A stretch of DNA of 64,000 nt from Bacteriovoracaceae bacterium UBA3083 (lineage in GTDB: Bacteria > Bdellovibrionota > Bacteriovoracia > Bacteriovoracales > Bacteriovoracaceae): contig DFBJ01000009.1 in the NCBI GenBank assembly GCA_002366565.1, positions 682,195-746,194 of the forward strand, read 5' to 3'. Positions 25,615 to 35,420 of the stretch are shown one piece after another. Each line of letters begins with the position of its first letter. Position 1 is the first letter of the stretch. Under the pieces are notes generated by a model, which ran no database searches, was not told the origin of the DNA, and saw nothing but the letters and a program-made list of their open reading frames with translations. The position numbers were made by a program, and so were the translations under genes.

Positions 25615-27108
25615 TTATAGTTCTCCCGATCTTTGTGACGATACAGTTAAGTCTTTCAGTACCGTAAAGGCATCTTCTTGGTTGAAATCATTAGTTATAC
25701 GCCAGCTCCAATTTCCTTTGACTGTGCCAGGAGTATTGAAACGACCTTCTGATCTCATTCCAACTAAGTCTTGAATTGGAACAATCACTGTATTGGACTC
25801 AGATTCAAAGGCAAGCTTTAAAAGTTCTGTATGAACAGTATTTGGAATATCTTTTCCTAAGAAGTTCTTAAGATTATCTAGCTCATGAGCATTATTTCTT
25901 TCAAGAATATCATCAAGGTTTCCATTGAGAGTATTGTTGTCGTGAGTTCCAGTATAAGTCACACTGTGCTCATTAATGTTTGAGAAGTGATGAACGTTAT
26001 CAGGATTATTATCTAGACCAAATTGTATGACTTTCATTCCCGGAAGGTCATACTTGTCTCTAAGTTGGATAGTTCCTTCATTTATCTCGCCGAGATCTTC
26101 AGCTATAAAAGGTACATCTGGAAAATTCTTTTTTAGTGATTGAAATAATTCATCACCAGGTGATCGTACCCATTGACCATTTCTAGCGTCAGGGTCAACG
26201 TGAGAAATTTCCCAAACATTATAGAATCCGATGAAATGATCAATTCTAATAATGTCGAATAGATCAAGCATATAAGCAATTCTTTGATTCCACCACTTAA
26301 AGCCATTCGCTTTCATATTATCCCAGTGGTAGTTTGGATTATTCCACTTCTGTCCTAGGTCATTGAAAGCATCAGGAGGTGCACCAGTTTCAACAATGAG
26401 GTTTCCATCGTTTCCAAGCTTGAAGAGTTCTCTATTGCGCCAAACATCCATACTGTGATGAGCTACAAAAATAGGGATATCTCCAATCATCTTTATATTG
26501 GATTTATTAGCGTATTCTTTTAACTCAAACCATTGTTTGTGAAATATGAATTGTTTAAATAACTCTTTTTCCTTAGCCTCTAATATATTACTTGGAAAGC
26601 TATCACAACTATATGATTGATATTGCTCTGGCCAACTTGTCCATGGTACTCCGTACTCATTTGTAAGGGCCATAAAGAGAGCATAATCTTCTATCCAGTA
26701 ACCTGAAGATGCTTTAAATATTTCAAAATCTTCAGTAAAGCTTTGTGACTTTATAAATGACTGGTAGGCGAGATCTAAAATCTCTTTCTTTGCTTTTGAT
26801 ACTTCTAAAAAGTCTACTTTCGATACAGGTCTTGTGAATCTAGAAAGATTACTCTCTGCTAGTAAACCATATTGAACTAGCTTTTCTGGGGAAATTAATA
26901 ATTCGTATCCGCCAAAAGCACTATAAGAAGAGTAAGGGCAACCCTCTACATTAGCTTGTGTAATAGGGAGGATTTGCCAATAGCTCTGCTTGGACTGTTT
27001 CAATTTATCTATAAAGTCATATGCAGATGGTCCCAAGTCACCAATACCGTACTCGTTACTGAGTGCGGTTAGGTGAATTAGGACTCCTGCTCGTCTAGGA
27101 AATCTCAT
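25615..27108 (-). CDS. malQ: 4-alpha-glucanotransferase (amylomaltase)
   Basis: The 497-residue product is a GH77 enzyme transferring alpha-1,4-glucan segments between maltodextrins and releasing glucose. Motifs: RRAGVLIHLTAL at the N-terminus, QKWNNPNYHWDNM, IIRIDHFIGF with the nucleophile Asp, PFIAEDLGEI with the acid/base Glu, YTGTHDNNT with the third Asp. It has no signal peptide, so it acts in the cytoplasm on imported dextrins. Six bases separate it from the phosphorylase gene upstream. Confidence 0.93.
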   Translation of the reverse strand: MRFPRRAGVLIHLTALSNEYGIGDLGPSAYDFIDKLKQSKQSYWQILPITQANVEGCPYSSYSAFGGYELLISPEKLVQYGLLAESNLSRFTRPVSKVDFLEVSKAKKEILDLAYQSFIKSQSFTEDFEIFKASSGYWIEDYALFMALTNEYGVPWTSWPEQYQSYSCDSFPSNILEAKEKELFKQFIFHKQWFELKEYANKSNIKMIGDIPIFVAHHSMDVWRNRELFKLGNDGNLIVETGAPPDAFNDLGQKWNNPNYHWDNMKANGFKWWNQRIAYMLDLFDIIRIDHFIGFYNVWEISHVDPDARNGQWVRSPGDELFQSLKKNFPDVPFIAEDLGEINEGTIQLRDKYDLPGMKVIQFGLDNNPDNVHHFSNINEHSVTYTGTHDNNTLNGNLDDILERNNAHELDNLKNFLGKDIPNTVHTELLKLAFESESNTVIVPIQDLVGMRSEGRFNTPGTVKGNWSWRITNDFNQEDAFTVLKDLTVSSQRSGEL

Positions 27109-27114
27109 CGATAG

Positions 27115-29715
27115 TTATAACCAAGTAACCGTTCTAAATTCAAATTTAGAATTTAGACCTTCTTGTGTTGGAATAAATCTAACACGTAATCTTTTGGCAT
27201 TATTGTCAGAAGATTTAAAATTCGTTTTGTATTTATAAATACCATTATCAAGAGTCTCAATCATGTCAAACTGTTGCTCTTCAATACTATTGTCATGTGT
27301 TGATGTGATAACTAACTCACACGAAACATTTTCTGGCTTAATATCTCCAAGGTAAACAGATAGTTCTATATCTGACTCTACACATTCATGTATTGTTCCA
27401 GGTAGTGTTGATTCTACTGGGAAGTTTGTATGATGAGATGGGGTTTTCTTATAGTTCTCATAGTCAGAGTCAACTTTAATTACACTTCCATTAAAGTGAG
27501 AACTTGTAACAGTTACTGAATTCCAGTTTCTTTTAAGAAAACGTCTTGTTGTAATATAGTCAGCAATTTTTTGGTATTCTTCTCTGAAGTTTTTCCCATA
27601 AGAGATTGCTGGAGCGTAGAGCTTTTGCATATAGTCTTGAACCATTCTGAATGTACTATATTTTGCTATATTAGATATAAGACTTTCTTTAGACTTTTCC
27701 ATCCAAGCATCAGATCCATTTTCTGCCTTCTCATTATAGTAAAGAGGTAGAATTGTCTCTTCTAATGTCTTGTAGAAGTCATTAGCATCTTCAAAATCTT
27801 GGATTTCATCTGATGGATAATCTTTCTCTAGGCCAATAGTCCAACCGTTTTGCTCGTTATATCCTTCACGCCACCAACCATCTAGTGTACTGAAGTTTAG
27901 TCCAAAGTTTAGTGGTACTTTCTGTCCAGATGTTCCACTTGCTTCCATTGGACGTCTTGGGTTATTAAGCCAAACATCAACTCCCGATACCATACGTCTT
28001 GAAATACTCATATCGTAGTTCTCAAGGATAATTACTTTTCCTTTAAACTCAGGTTTACGTGAAATTTTGTAAATATCTTCAATGAACTTTTGTCCTGGAA
28101 CATCTGCTGGGTGTGCTTTACCGGCAAAGATAAATTGAACTGGTAAAGTAGAGTTGTTAATAATACTTGCCAGTCTCTTTTCATCTTTAAAGATTAGTGT
28201 TGCTCTCTTGTAAGTAGCAAACCTTCTTGCAAAACCAATTGTTAGGGCATTTGGGTTTAAGTAATTATCAACGTCGTTGATCTCTTCTTCACTCTCACCA
28301 TTTCTCTTTAATTGTTCTTTTAGAAGTGATCTTACCATTGTGATCATTCTATTCTTTTCAAATGTCTTAGCAGTTCTAATTGTATCATTTGGAATTTGAA
28401 GCGCTTTTTCCCAGTAGCTAGAATCACTTAAGCTATTCATCCACTTTGGACCCATTTCTTTATCGTATACCTCTTTAAAAGTATCAGATGTCCAAGTCTT
28501 AACATGAACACCATTTGTAATATAAGTGATTGGGTTATCAATTTCTGGAACATCTTTCCATTGGTCTTTCCACATCTTCTTAGCGATATCACCGTGTAGC
28601 TCACTTACACCATTGTGAAATCTTGAGAAATTTATAGCGAAGATTGTAAGGCTAAAGTATTTCCAATCTGTTTTATTACTTACTAATCCTAGGTCAAGGA
28701 AACGATTCCATGAAATACCAAGGTCTTTTGCGTAGTTATAGAAATACTTATGAATTAAAGGAAGATCAAATGTCTCATTTCCTGCAGGAACTGGAGTATG
28801 TGTAGTGAAGATACAATTTGTAGAGCAAAGTAATTTTGCTTCTTCAAAATTAATATTCTTTGTCTTCATTGCATTTAGAACACGTTCTAGTTGGAAGAAT
28901 CCTGAGTGTCCTTCATTCATATGGTAGGCAGTTGGTCTTAAATCTAAGGCCTTAATAACTTTAATACCACCAATACCAAGAACAATCTCTTGAGATATTC
29001 TCATATCTCTGTCACCACCATATAACTTAGCAGTTAGATCTTTTTGAATATCACTATTTTTATCAACATTTGTATCTAGTAGGTAAAGAGTACTTCTACC
29101 AACTTCTGCTTTCCAAGTTTGGATAAATACTTCTTCTCCACAAAGATCTACACTAACAAGTTTTGGAGAACCATCTTCATTCTTTACTAGTTCTAAAGAC
29201 ATCGCTTCAGGGTCATTGAAGATATAAACATCAACTTGTTTACCATCTTTATCGATTTGTTGGATGAAATATCCATTCTTATAGAATAAACCAATACATA
29301 CCATTGGGATACCAAGGTCAGAAGATGACTTTATATGATCTCCAGATAGAACACCTAGTCCTCCTGAGTAAATTGGAAGGGCTTCATGAATACCAAATTC
29401 AGCACTGAAGTAAGCAATGAGGTTGTTCTTCTCTGAATAGGTTTCGTTGTACCAAGTATTAGATTCATTCATATAACTAGAGAATGTTTCATTTGCAGAA
29501 TTTACTTCAGCAACAAATTCTTTATCTTCTGATAAATCCTTTAAGTGTTTTGGATTTGCTGTAAGTAACGCCTGTACAGGGTTACCTGATTCTTTCCAAG
29601 CTGTAGGGTTCACTTTTTCATAAAGAGGCCAGATGTTGTGTGTCCAACTCCAGTAGTAGTTCATGGCCATTTCTTTTAACGGAGCTAATTCTGTTGGAAT
29701 TTCTAAGTTTTTCAT
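27115..29715 (-). CDS. glgP: Alpha-glucan (maltodextrin/glycogen) phosphorylase, GT35
   Basis: The 866-residue product is of the GT35 branch with the N-terminal DUF3417 domain (ELAPLKEMAMNYYWSW), the form found in Thermotoga and actinobacteria. Landmarks are FSAEFGIHEALPIYSGGLG, HMNEGHSGF, FTTHTPVPAGNE, FARRFATYKRA, and the PLP-lysine segment ASGTSGQKVPLNFG, where GTSGMK-type sequences are usual and Met is Gln here. It releases glucose-1-phosphate from dextrins in the cytoplasm. It lies between the exported GH13 and malQ, with gaps of three and six bases. Confidence 0.92.
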   Translation of the reverse strand: MKNLEIPTELAPLKEMAMNYYWSWTHNIWPLYEKVNPTAWKESGNPVQALLTANPKHLKDLSEDKEFVAEVNSANETFSSYMNESNTWYNETYSEKNNLIAYFSAEFGIHEALPIYSGGLGVLSGDHIKSSSDLGIPMVCIGLFYKNGYFIQQIDKDGKQVDVYIFNDPEAMSLELVKNEDGSPKLVSVDLCGEEVFIQTWKAEVGRSTLYLLDTNVDKNSDIQKDLTAKLYGGDRDMRISQEIVLGIGGIKVIKALDLRPTAYHMNEGHSGFFQLERVLNAMKTKNINFEEAKLLCSTNCIFTTHTPVPAGNETFDLPLIHKYFYNYAKDLGISWNRFLDLGLVSNKTDWKYFSLTIFAINFSRFHNGVSELHGDIAKKMWKDQWKDVPEIDNPITYITNGVHVKTWTSDTFKEVYDKEMGPKWMNSLSDSSYWEKALQIPNDTIRTAKTFEKNRMITMVRSLLKEQLKRNGESEEEINDVDNYLNPNALTIGFARRFATYKRATLIFKDEKRLASIINNSTLPVQFIFAGKAHPADVPGQKFIEDIYKISRKPEFKGKVIILENYDMSISRRMVSGVDVWLNNPRRPMEASGTSGQKVPLNFGLNFSTLDGWWREGYNEQNGWTIGLEKDYPSDEIQDFEDANDFYKTLEETILPLYYNEKAENGSDAWMEKSKESLISNIAKYSTFRMVQDYMQKLYAPAISYGKNFREEYQKIADYITTRRFLKRNWNSVTVTSSHFNGSVIKVDSDYENYKKTPSHHTNFPVESTLPGTIHECVESDIELSVYLGDIKPENVSCELVITSTHDNSIEEQQFDMIETLDNGIYKYKTNFKSSDNNAKRLRVRFIPTQEGLNSKFEFRTVTWL

Positions 29716-29718
29716 AAT

Positions 29719-32478
29719 TTACCTTGTTTTCTCAAATCTATAACGGAAAGTTCTAATATTAAAAATAAATGTATATGTACCTTTTTGTAATTTAACTTTT
29801 ACATTCCCTTGTGAGGGCTTGTAGCTAATATAGTCTTTTGCACTAGAGGCTCCTAAGTCTATATCCCAATTACTTGAAGCAATTTTAAATTCAATTTCTT
29901 GTTCTTTATCTACAGTAAGGCTAGTTCCATATAAATTACCCTCTCTGTCAGAGATAGGAAGGAGTTCATTTGTTGGTAAGACTTCCCAATTCGAAAGATC
30001 AGTTCTCAAATATAGAGGAATATTTACTTTCCCAGTACTCTCTTTTTTGAAAATTGTAATACTTGGACCCTTTGATCTGATTACGTTTTTGCGACCTCCA
30101 ACATTACTAATAATATTTAGGAAGTTTTGATTTTTACCACCAAACTCTTTACTAGAAGAATTGTATATTTCTGACCACCATTCTGATGAATATCCTGGGA
30201 AATTTATCCAGCTACCACTTAAGTCGTTAGTGAAATTTGCCACTACAAAATAATGTTGATCGTCAGAACCAATTTCATATGTAATGAGATTATTATCAAA
30301 ATAAGTTCTTACGTTATAAGCATCTCTTGTATTGATAAGAGGATTTTCTTTTTTAAACTTTATTAACTTCTTGAAGAATTTCGTATGACCGGAAAATAAT
30401 GCACGTTCTTCATCACTTAAAAAAACAAGTCTTCCACTCGCTTCAGGATTTAAATATTCCCAGTGTAGTCTATGGGAAGAGATATAACGATGCATATCCA
30501 TATTCTTACTAGGAGTTGTATTACCCATTAGAGGTGTTAGGTATGACCACTCATTTTCTAAGTTTAAGTCTTGTGCCATTTCCTCACCTTGGAAAAATAG
30601 CATTGAACCTGGTTTAGTAAATAAGATACCGTAGGCCAGTTTTAAGAACCCATGTGTAAATGAGTTATGGATAGTTCTAAACCTTTCGTATGTATTCTCG
30701 GGATCAGAAAGTGGAGAAACTCTATAAAAGTGAAGGTGATCTACATGTTCATAGGAAATATATCCTGATATTAGTCTTAGGATTGGATCTTTATTAGCAA
30801 TGAAGTCATGACTTCCAATATAGTTAACAGTTCTCATTGGATCACCAAAATGCTCTCTACCTTGGTCACTATATCCAAGAAGTGAATCTATTAGTGGAGT
30901 AGGGTTATATACTCTATTGTTTTCACGGTAAGAATTAAACTCTAACTCAAAGGCATTTTTAAATTTATCATTCCACTGAGTATCAAAACCTAGTCCACCA
31001 TTCTCTATTGGAAATGTTACCCATACATTATCGGGTAACTGCTCAGCAGATAAGTGAAAGTTCGGATTTTCACTTTTTAAGATTGTATTTAAGTCTTGAA
31101 TGAATTTATAGCCATGCTCTGAGTTATGATAAACATGTTCAATCATATCGAATCTATAACCATCGACATGAAAATCTCTCTGTAGTGCTAAGAGTGAATC
31201 TGTAATCCACTTTTGAACCATTACGCTACTAAAACGAGGCTTAGGGCCCCAACCTGTATTACCACCATAGAACTTTGTTTTACTGACTGTCGCAGAAAGA
31301 GGGTCTCTTAATAGATCATTGTTAATATGATTAATAACTACATCAAAGAAAACATTAATATTTTCCTTGTGAAATTTATCTACCATACTTTTTAACTCAT
31401 TAGACTCACCAAGATTCTTCTCTATTAGTAATAGAGAGTCCATGGCATATCCCCATGAACCATGAAATCTTGATTCATGGATCGGAAGAAATTCAACTGT
31501 ATTTACTCCAAGCTCAGTTAGATAATCAATTTTCTCTGTAATATCATTGAACGTACCTGGAACATATCTTCCATTTACTTTTTTAGGATTAAAAGCCAGA
31601 GGCCATAATTGATATATGATATGAGATTCATCTCTTTTATAGACAAGATTATTTATTTCAAAATCATACTTCCACTTATACTCTGAATTTTTCTCAATAA
31701 TTGCACGTGGATTGATATAACCATTAAACCTACCGCCTTTAGCATCATAGGTAAGTTCTCTTGCCATAGGGTCAATCTTAATAGGGCTTAGATGGTTATT
31801 GTTAGCAACTTCGAGCTGCTCGTATGCGCCATTTTTTATAAATTGATAGTGGTAAGTATTAATGTCTTCTGTAGTGTTTAGATAAATCACATGACTTCTT
31901 TGGTCTCCATCATGTTGATCTGGAGTAAGCTTGAATTTTCTATCACCGTTTGTAAATAAGTGTACTTCCTGGGCAACTGGTTCCCATAATTTAAAAAAGT
32001 GTCCACCACCATTAACTGGAGTTACTCCGTGACCACCAAGTTGTATCCAGCTCGTTATCTCTTTCGTAAAGCGCTTAGAAGGAAGAACTGAGTTTGTTAG
32101 ACCTTGAAAATATAATGTTTCGCTATTTGAGTTTACTTCTATCGCATATTGATTTTTTGTAGGAGTATTTAAATCTAAGTTTTTAACTTCAGCTTCTAGC
32201 CAGCAATAATTACTTTTTGTTATCCCGTAAATTGAAGGCCACCCTTTAGACTGTGGGTTATTTACTTTAGTGAACTCAACTTTCTGTTGGTTAGATTTAA
32301 AGATAACATATGCACTTTCAAGAGTATTGCAGTCATTGTTATTGATTCTTACTAGCTGTCTAAACCCATCGTTATTTAACTTTAAGTAGTACTTAGAGTC
32401 GTCAGTATAAAAAGAATTTGGAATATATGCTGCGTAAGCACTATTTAATAGGATGAATAATAATAAAAACTTTTTCAC
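29719..32478 (-). CDS. Exported GH13 alpha-amylase/branching-enzyme-like glycosidase
   Basis: The 919-residue precursor has a signal peptide MKKFLLLFILLNSAYA, so it acts in the periplasm or outside. After about 260 residues that include a CBM48-like module (GGGHFFKLWEPVAQEVHLF) comes a GH13 barrel: FFDVVINHI (region I), GYRFDMIEHV with the nucleophile Asp (about residue 443), HLSAEQL with the acid/base Glu (about 476) and YIGSHD (about 555). A C-terminal region (about 800-919) is beta-rich and may bind starch. Branching-enzyme-like sequence with a signal peptide is unusual; hydrolysis of dextrins ahead of MalE is the likely job. Exact specificity is open. Confidence 0.85.
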   Translation of the reverse strand: MKKFLLLFILLNSAYAAYIPNSFYTDDSKYYLKLNNDGFRQLVRINNNDCNTLESAYVIFKSNQQKVEFTKVNNPQSKGWPSIYGITKSNYCWLEAEVKNLDLNTPTKNQYAIEVNSNSETLYFQGLTNSVLPSKRFTKEITSWIQLGGHGVTPVNGGGHFFKLWEPVAQEVHLFTNGDRKFKLTPDQHDGDQRSHVIYLNTTEDINTYHYQFIKNGAYEQLEVANNNHLSPIKIDPMARELTYDAKGGRFNGYINPRAIIEKNSEYKWKYDFEINNLVYKRDESHIIYQLWPLAFNPKKVNGRYVPGTFNDITEKIDYLTELGVNTVEFLPIHESRFHGSWGYAMDSLLLIEKNLGESNELKSMVDKFHKENINVFFDVVINHINNDLLRDPLSATVSKTKFYGGNTGWGPKPRFSSVMVQKWITDSLLALQRDFHVDGYRFDMIEHVYHNSEHGYKFIQDLNTILKSENPNFHLSAEQLPDNVWVTFPIENGGLGFDTQWNDKFKNAFELEFNSYRENNRVYNPTPLIDSLLGYSDQGREHFGDPMRTVNYIGSHDFIANKDPILRLISGYISYEHVDHLHFYRVSPLSDPENTYERFRTIHNSFTHGFLKLAYGILFTKPGSMLFFQGEEMAQDLNLENEWSYLTPLMGNTTPSKNMDMHRYISSHRLHWEYLNPEASGRLVFLSDEERALFSGHTKFFKKLIKFKKENPLINTRDAYNVRTYFDNNLITYEIGSDDQHYFVVANFTNDLSGSWINFPGYSSEWWSEIYNSSSKEFGGKNQNFLNIISNVGGRKNVIRSKGPSITIFKKESTGKVNIPLYLRTDLSNWEVLPTNELLPISDREGNLYGTSLTVDKEQEIEFKIASSNWDIDLGASSAKDYISYKPSQGNVKVKLQKGTYTFIFNIRTFRYRFEKTR

Positions 32479-32480
32479 TC

Positions 32481-33665
32481 TTACTCCTGATTTGATTTAA
32501 CACTATTTCTTATTTGTTTTACTGCAAGATCTAAAGATTCTTTAACCTTTGACCTCCCTGAGAAAATTAAATTTAGAGAACTTCCCATTGCACTCCATAC
32601 TGCACCCATCTCGGGAACATTTGGCATTGGAACTCCATCTGTAGCACTTTGAAAAAAGCTAACTAGATCTGGATTGGTCTTTGAAAGGAAAGTTAGTGCA
32701 TCTTTACGACTTGGACCACGAGGGTCTTTCTTATAAAGAGAAATTATTCCATCTCTACTCACTAAGTAATTTTCAATAAATTCTTTTGCAATATCTTTAT
32801 TTTGACTAGACCTTCGAATTATAAAGCCATGTGTCCCCACAAAAGGCCTTGCTTTGTTTCCAAATACTTTTGGTATAGTAGCTATTCCATAGTTTATTTT
32901 ACTTTTTTTAAGCTCATCAATTGCCCAAGGACCATCAATTGTCATAGCGAGCTTTCCTTCTTTCATTTTACTAAATGCGATACTTCTATCTGTGGATGCT
33001 GGAATTATCTTTTTATCTATTAGTTGTAGTAAAAGATCTGCTGCTCTTACTGCTCCGTTATTTGCTAGACCTATATCATTAATATTCAGACCATCTTTTG
33101 TTTCTTTAAATATATAACCGCCGTTTGAAGATAGAATAGGGAAGGAGAAGAAGAAGCTATTTATATCGTAGAGGAATGAATATTGATTTTTCTTAGGATT
33201 ATTATTTTCTTGAGCATAATTTAATAGCTCTTTCATAGTTGATGGTGGGTTTTTTATTAAGTCCTTATTGTAAATTAATGCAAGTGACTCAATATCATAG
33301 GGGTAACCATAGATCTTACCTTTATATGTATAAGCTTTAATAGCTGTTTCTATAAAGTTTGATTTGAACTCTTTTGTAAGATCCAGTGGTTCTATCAGAC
33401 CACTCTCTGCAAGTTCGCCAACAACATCGTGGGCCCAGCAGAGTATATCTGGGCCTTTTCCAGTCATCGCTGCAGTTTTAAATTGTGTTGTTAAGTCTTT
33501 ATTAAGTACATCAATTTGAACCTTTACACCGTACTTTTGCTCAAACTTTGAACTAAGAGTGGCTATTGCTGCTTTTACATTCTCGGAAGAAGTCCAAATC
33601 GTAAGCGTTTGTGCATGCACTTGAAGTGTCATGAGTATTAGTAGAGTGAAGGTTAGCTTTTTCAC
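32481..33665 (-). CDS. malE: Maltodextrin-binding periplasmic protein MalE
   Basis: The 394-residue precursor has a signal peptide cut after QVHAQ and the SBP_bac_1 fold: LTIWTSSENVKAAIATLSSKFEQKYG, GPDILCWAHDVVGELAESGLI (the conserved GPDI..WAHD of MalE), GYPYDIESLALIYNKDL and MTIDGPWAIDEL. It delivers maltodextrins to MalFGK. It overlaps the ROK kinase gene upstream by four bases and precedes the GH13 gene by two. Confidence 0.92.
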   Translation of the reverse strand: MKKLTFTLLILMTLQVHAQTLTIWTSSENVKAAIATLSSKFEQKYGVKVQIDVLNKDLTTQFKTAAMTGKGPDILCWAHDVVGELAESGLIEPLDLTKEFKSNFIETAIKAYTYKGKIYGYPYDIESLALIYNKDLIKNPPSTMKELLNYAQENNNPKKNQYSFLYDINSFFFSFPILSSNGGYIFKETKDGLNINDIGLANNGAVRAADLLLQLIDKKIIPASTDRSIAFSKMKEGKLAMTIDGPWAIDELKKSKINYGIATIPKVFGNKARPFVGTHGFIIRRSSQNKDIAKEFIENYLVSRDGIISLYKKDPRGPSRKDALTFLSKTNPDLVSFFQSATDGVPMPNVPEMGAVWSAMGSSLNLIFSGRSKVKESLDLAVKQIRNSVKSNQE

Positions 33666-34660
33666 AGGTTTAACTTCTCCTTAAGTAAGAAAATCGCACC
33701 TAGAACTCCAGCTGAGTCAGAGATTTGATGTTTATATATTTTAGGAGACTTACCTTTAAGAAAAGAATTCTCTTTTATGCTCTCTTCTAGACCATTGTAG
33801 ATAGTGTCTTGATTACTTACTCCACCACCTAAAACCATAAAGTGTGGGTTATAGAGATTTGTAAGATTCGTTAAGAAGTTCACTAGGTGGTCTTTATAAG
33901 TGTTTATGATTTGTAATTCTAGATCATTACCATCTTCAGCTCTTTTGAATATTTCTAAAGATGGAAGTTTGTCCGGGTGAGACGACTGAATAGCTGGTCC
34001 AGACAAATACTCTTCTGCACATCCAGCTCTACCACAATAACATGGAGAACCATCTGTAACGAGTAGACTATGACCTACTTCTAAGGCACCACCGTCTCTA
34101 CCAGAGAAGATGTCTCCTTTATATATTAGACCACCACCTGTTCCTGTTCCAAGAATAATTCCAAGACCAATCTGACCTGAATAGTTAACTCCTGTTTCTA
34201 GGAAGTATTCTTTACCTGCGCCACAAATTGATTCGGCCAGGGCAAAGCAGTTTGCATCATTGGCGATCTGAATATCTATGTCTATACTAAAGATACTTTG
34301 GATATCTTTTCGAATATCTTGATCAATGAAAATTTTAGAATTCCCATTTATCATTATTCCTGTTTCTGGATCTACACTACCAGGTAGTCCAATCCCTATA
34401 CCACTTAAGTCATTAAGTTCAACATTAGCGTCTACGCAAACTTGCTTAATTAATTCCTTTAAACGGCTCATCACATTGTCATGGCCTAGGTCTCTTTGTG
34501 TTGGGATTCTAGATACGGCTAGAGAGTTTAGTGAATTCAGCTCTTTTGTTCTATTGTAAAATTGGTACTGGCCTGACTCATCATAGATGACTTCACACAG
34601 ACGTGCTTCAATCTTTGAGCCTCCAATATCTAATCCTAGAAGTAGCTTTCTACTCATCAT
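33662..34660 (-). CDS. ROK-family sugar kinase, probable glucokinase
   Basis: The 332-residue product shows the ROK features GLDIGGSKIEARL (phosphate 1), IGIGLPGSVD, NDANCFALAE, GLGIILGTGTGGGLIYKG and the zinc motif CYCGRAGCAEEYLSG. It is the first gene of the leftward maltodextrin operon, so phosphorylation of glucose from MalQ is the natural role, though fructo- or N-acetylhexosamine kinases share the family. Two consecutive ATG codons exist; the second (34657) is better placed from the AGGA. No DNA-binding domain is attached, so it is not a ROK repressor. Confidence 0.85.
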   Translation of the reverse strand: MMSRKLLLGLDIGGSKIEARLCEVIYDESGQYQFYNRTKELNSLNSLAVSRIPTQRDLGHDNVMSRLKELIKQVCVDANVELNDLSGIGIGLPGSVDPETGIMINGNSKIFIDQDIRKDIQSIFSIDIDIQIANDANCFALAESICGAGKEYFLETGVNYSGQIGLGIILGTGTGGGLIYKGDIFSGRDGGALEVGHSLLVTDGSPCYCGRAGCAEEYLSGPAIQSSHPDKLPSLEIFKRAEDGNDLELQIINTYKDHLVNFLTNLTNLYNPHFMVLGGGVSNQDTIYNGLEESIKENSFLKGKSPKIYKHQISDSAGVLGAIFLLKEKLNL

Positions 34661-35065
34661 ATTCCTATATCTATATTTGTGCAGGGTTAAATTCGCGTGA
34701 TGTTAGCATTTTGTTAGTGGATGGAAAAGAGATTTTGGTTACTCATAACTGAAGGGATGTGTTAAGTGTTTATAATTATTGAGTTGTAGGTTGCTTTCTC
34801 ATCAAATTAGTCATTGGTATCTCCTAATCAATTCCTAACTCACATTTTTAAGTTATTGATTTTACATATGATATGTTTTTCTTGATGTATGCTTCTTTTC
34901 AGTGGTTTAGCTAAGATAAAGTTAGACATGCTTATATTTTTCATTAGGGACTCTTGTGTCATTTGGAACTTTTACTACGACACTGGTAAGAAACTATTAC
35001 ACTGAAATGGCCAAAGCCTCTATATGAACGTAGTTGTAAAATAAACTTATAACTGTGAGATCTAT
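34661..35065. other. Intergenic region, probable mal operon promoter region
   Basis: About 400 bases without a convincing gene. The leftward maltodextrin operon and the rightward small secreted-protein gene diverge here, so both promoters must lie in it. I find no clear -35/-10 pair, MalT box or LacI-type palindrome near 34660. Confidence 0.4.
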
Positions 35066-35317
35066 ATGAAATTTGTTCTATTAACACTTCTTTTATTAAC
35101 ATCAAATCTAACTCTTGCTTCAAATCAAGAACTTGTTGAAAAGCTTGAAAATAGCCTAACTTTCTCTGGTTATGTTGAAGTTGAAAATGTAACTAAAGCT
35201 AGTATTTACACTGTTGTAGAGTTCTATGTTGGAGCTTATGGTGAAGAGCGTTTCACTAGCTGTGTTCTTAAGTACGATAAACTTATCAGCTGTAAAGACG
35301 ATTGGTTTAAACTCTAG
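35066..35317 (+). CDS. Small exported protein (83 aa), unknown
   Basis: The product begins MKFVLLTLLLLTSNLTLA, a clean signal peptide, leaving about 65 mature residues with two Cys (TSCVLKY, SCKDDW) close together near the C-terminus, probably a disulphide. Predicted beta strands follow a short helix. It has its own hairpin terminator 15 bases after the stop. No family recognised. Confidence 0.6.
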   Translation: MKFVLLTLLLLTSNLTLASNQELVEKLENSLTFSGYVEVENVTKASIYTVVEFYVGAYGEERFTSCVLKYDKLISCKDDWFKL

Positions 35318-35332
35318 AAAATCTTATATTTC

Positions 35333-35363
35333 CCTAGTACTCCAAAAGGATGTACTAGGTTTG
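35333..35363 (+). terminator. Rho-independent terminator
   Basis: CCTAGTAC (35333-35340) and GTACTAGG (35352-35359) form an eight-bp stem with an 11-base loop, followed by TTTGTAT, just after the small secreted-protein gene. Confidence 0.6.
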
Positions 35364-35420
35364 TATAACCTAAGACTATGATTCATAGACCATCTCTCTA
35401 ATTTTATATATATTGAATAG

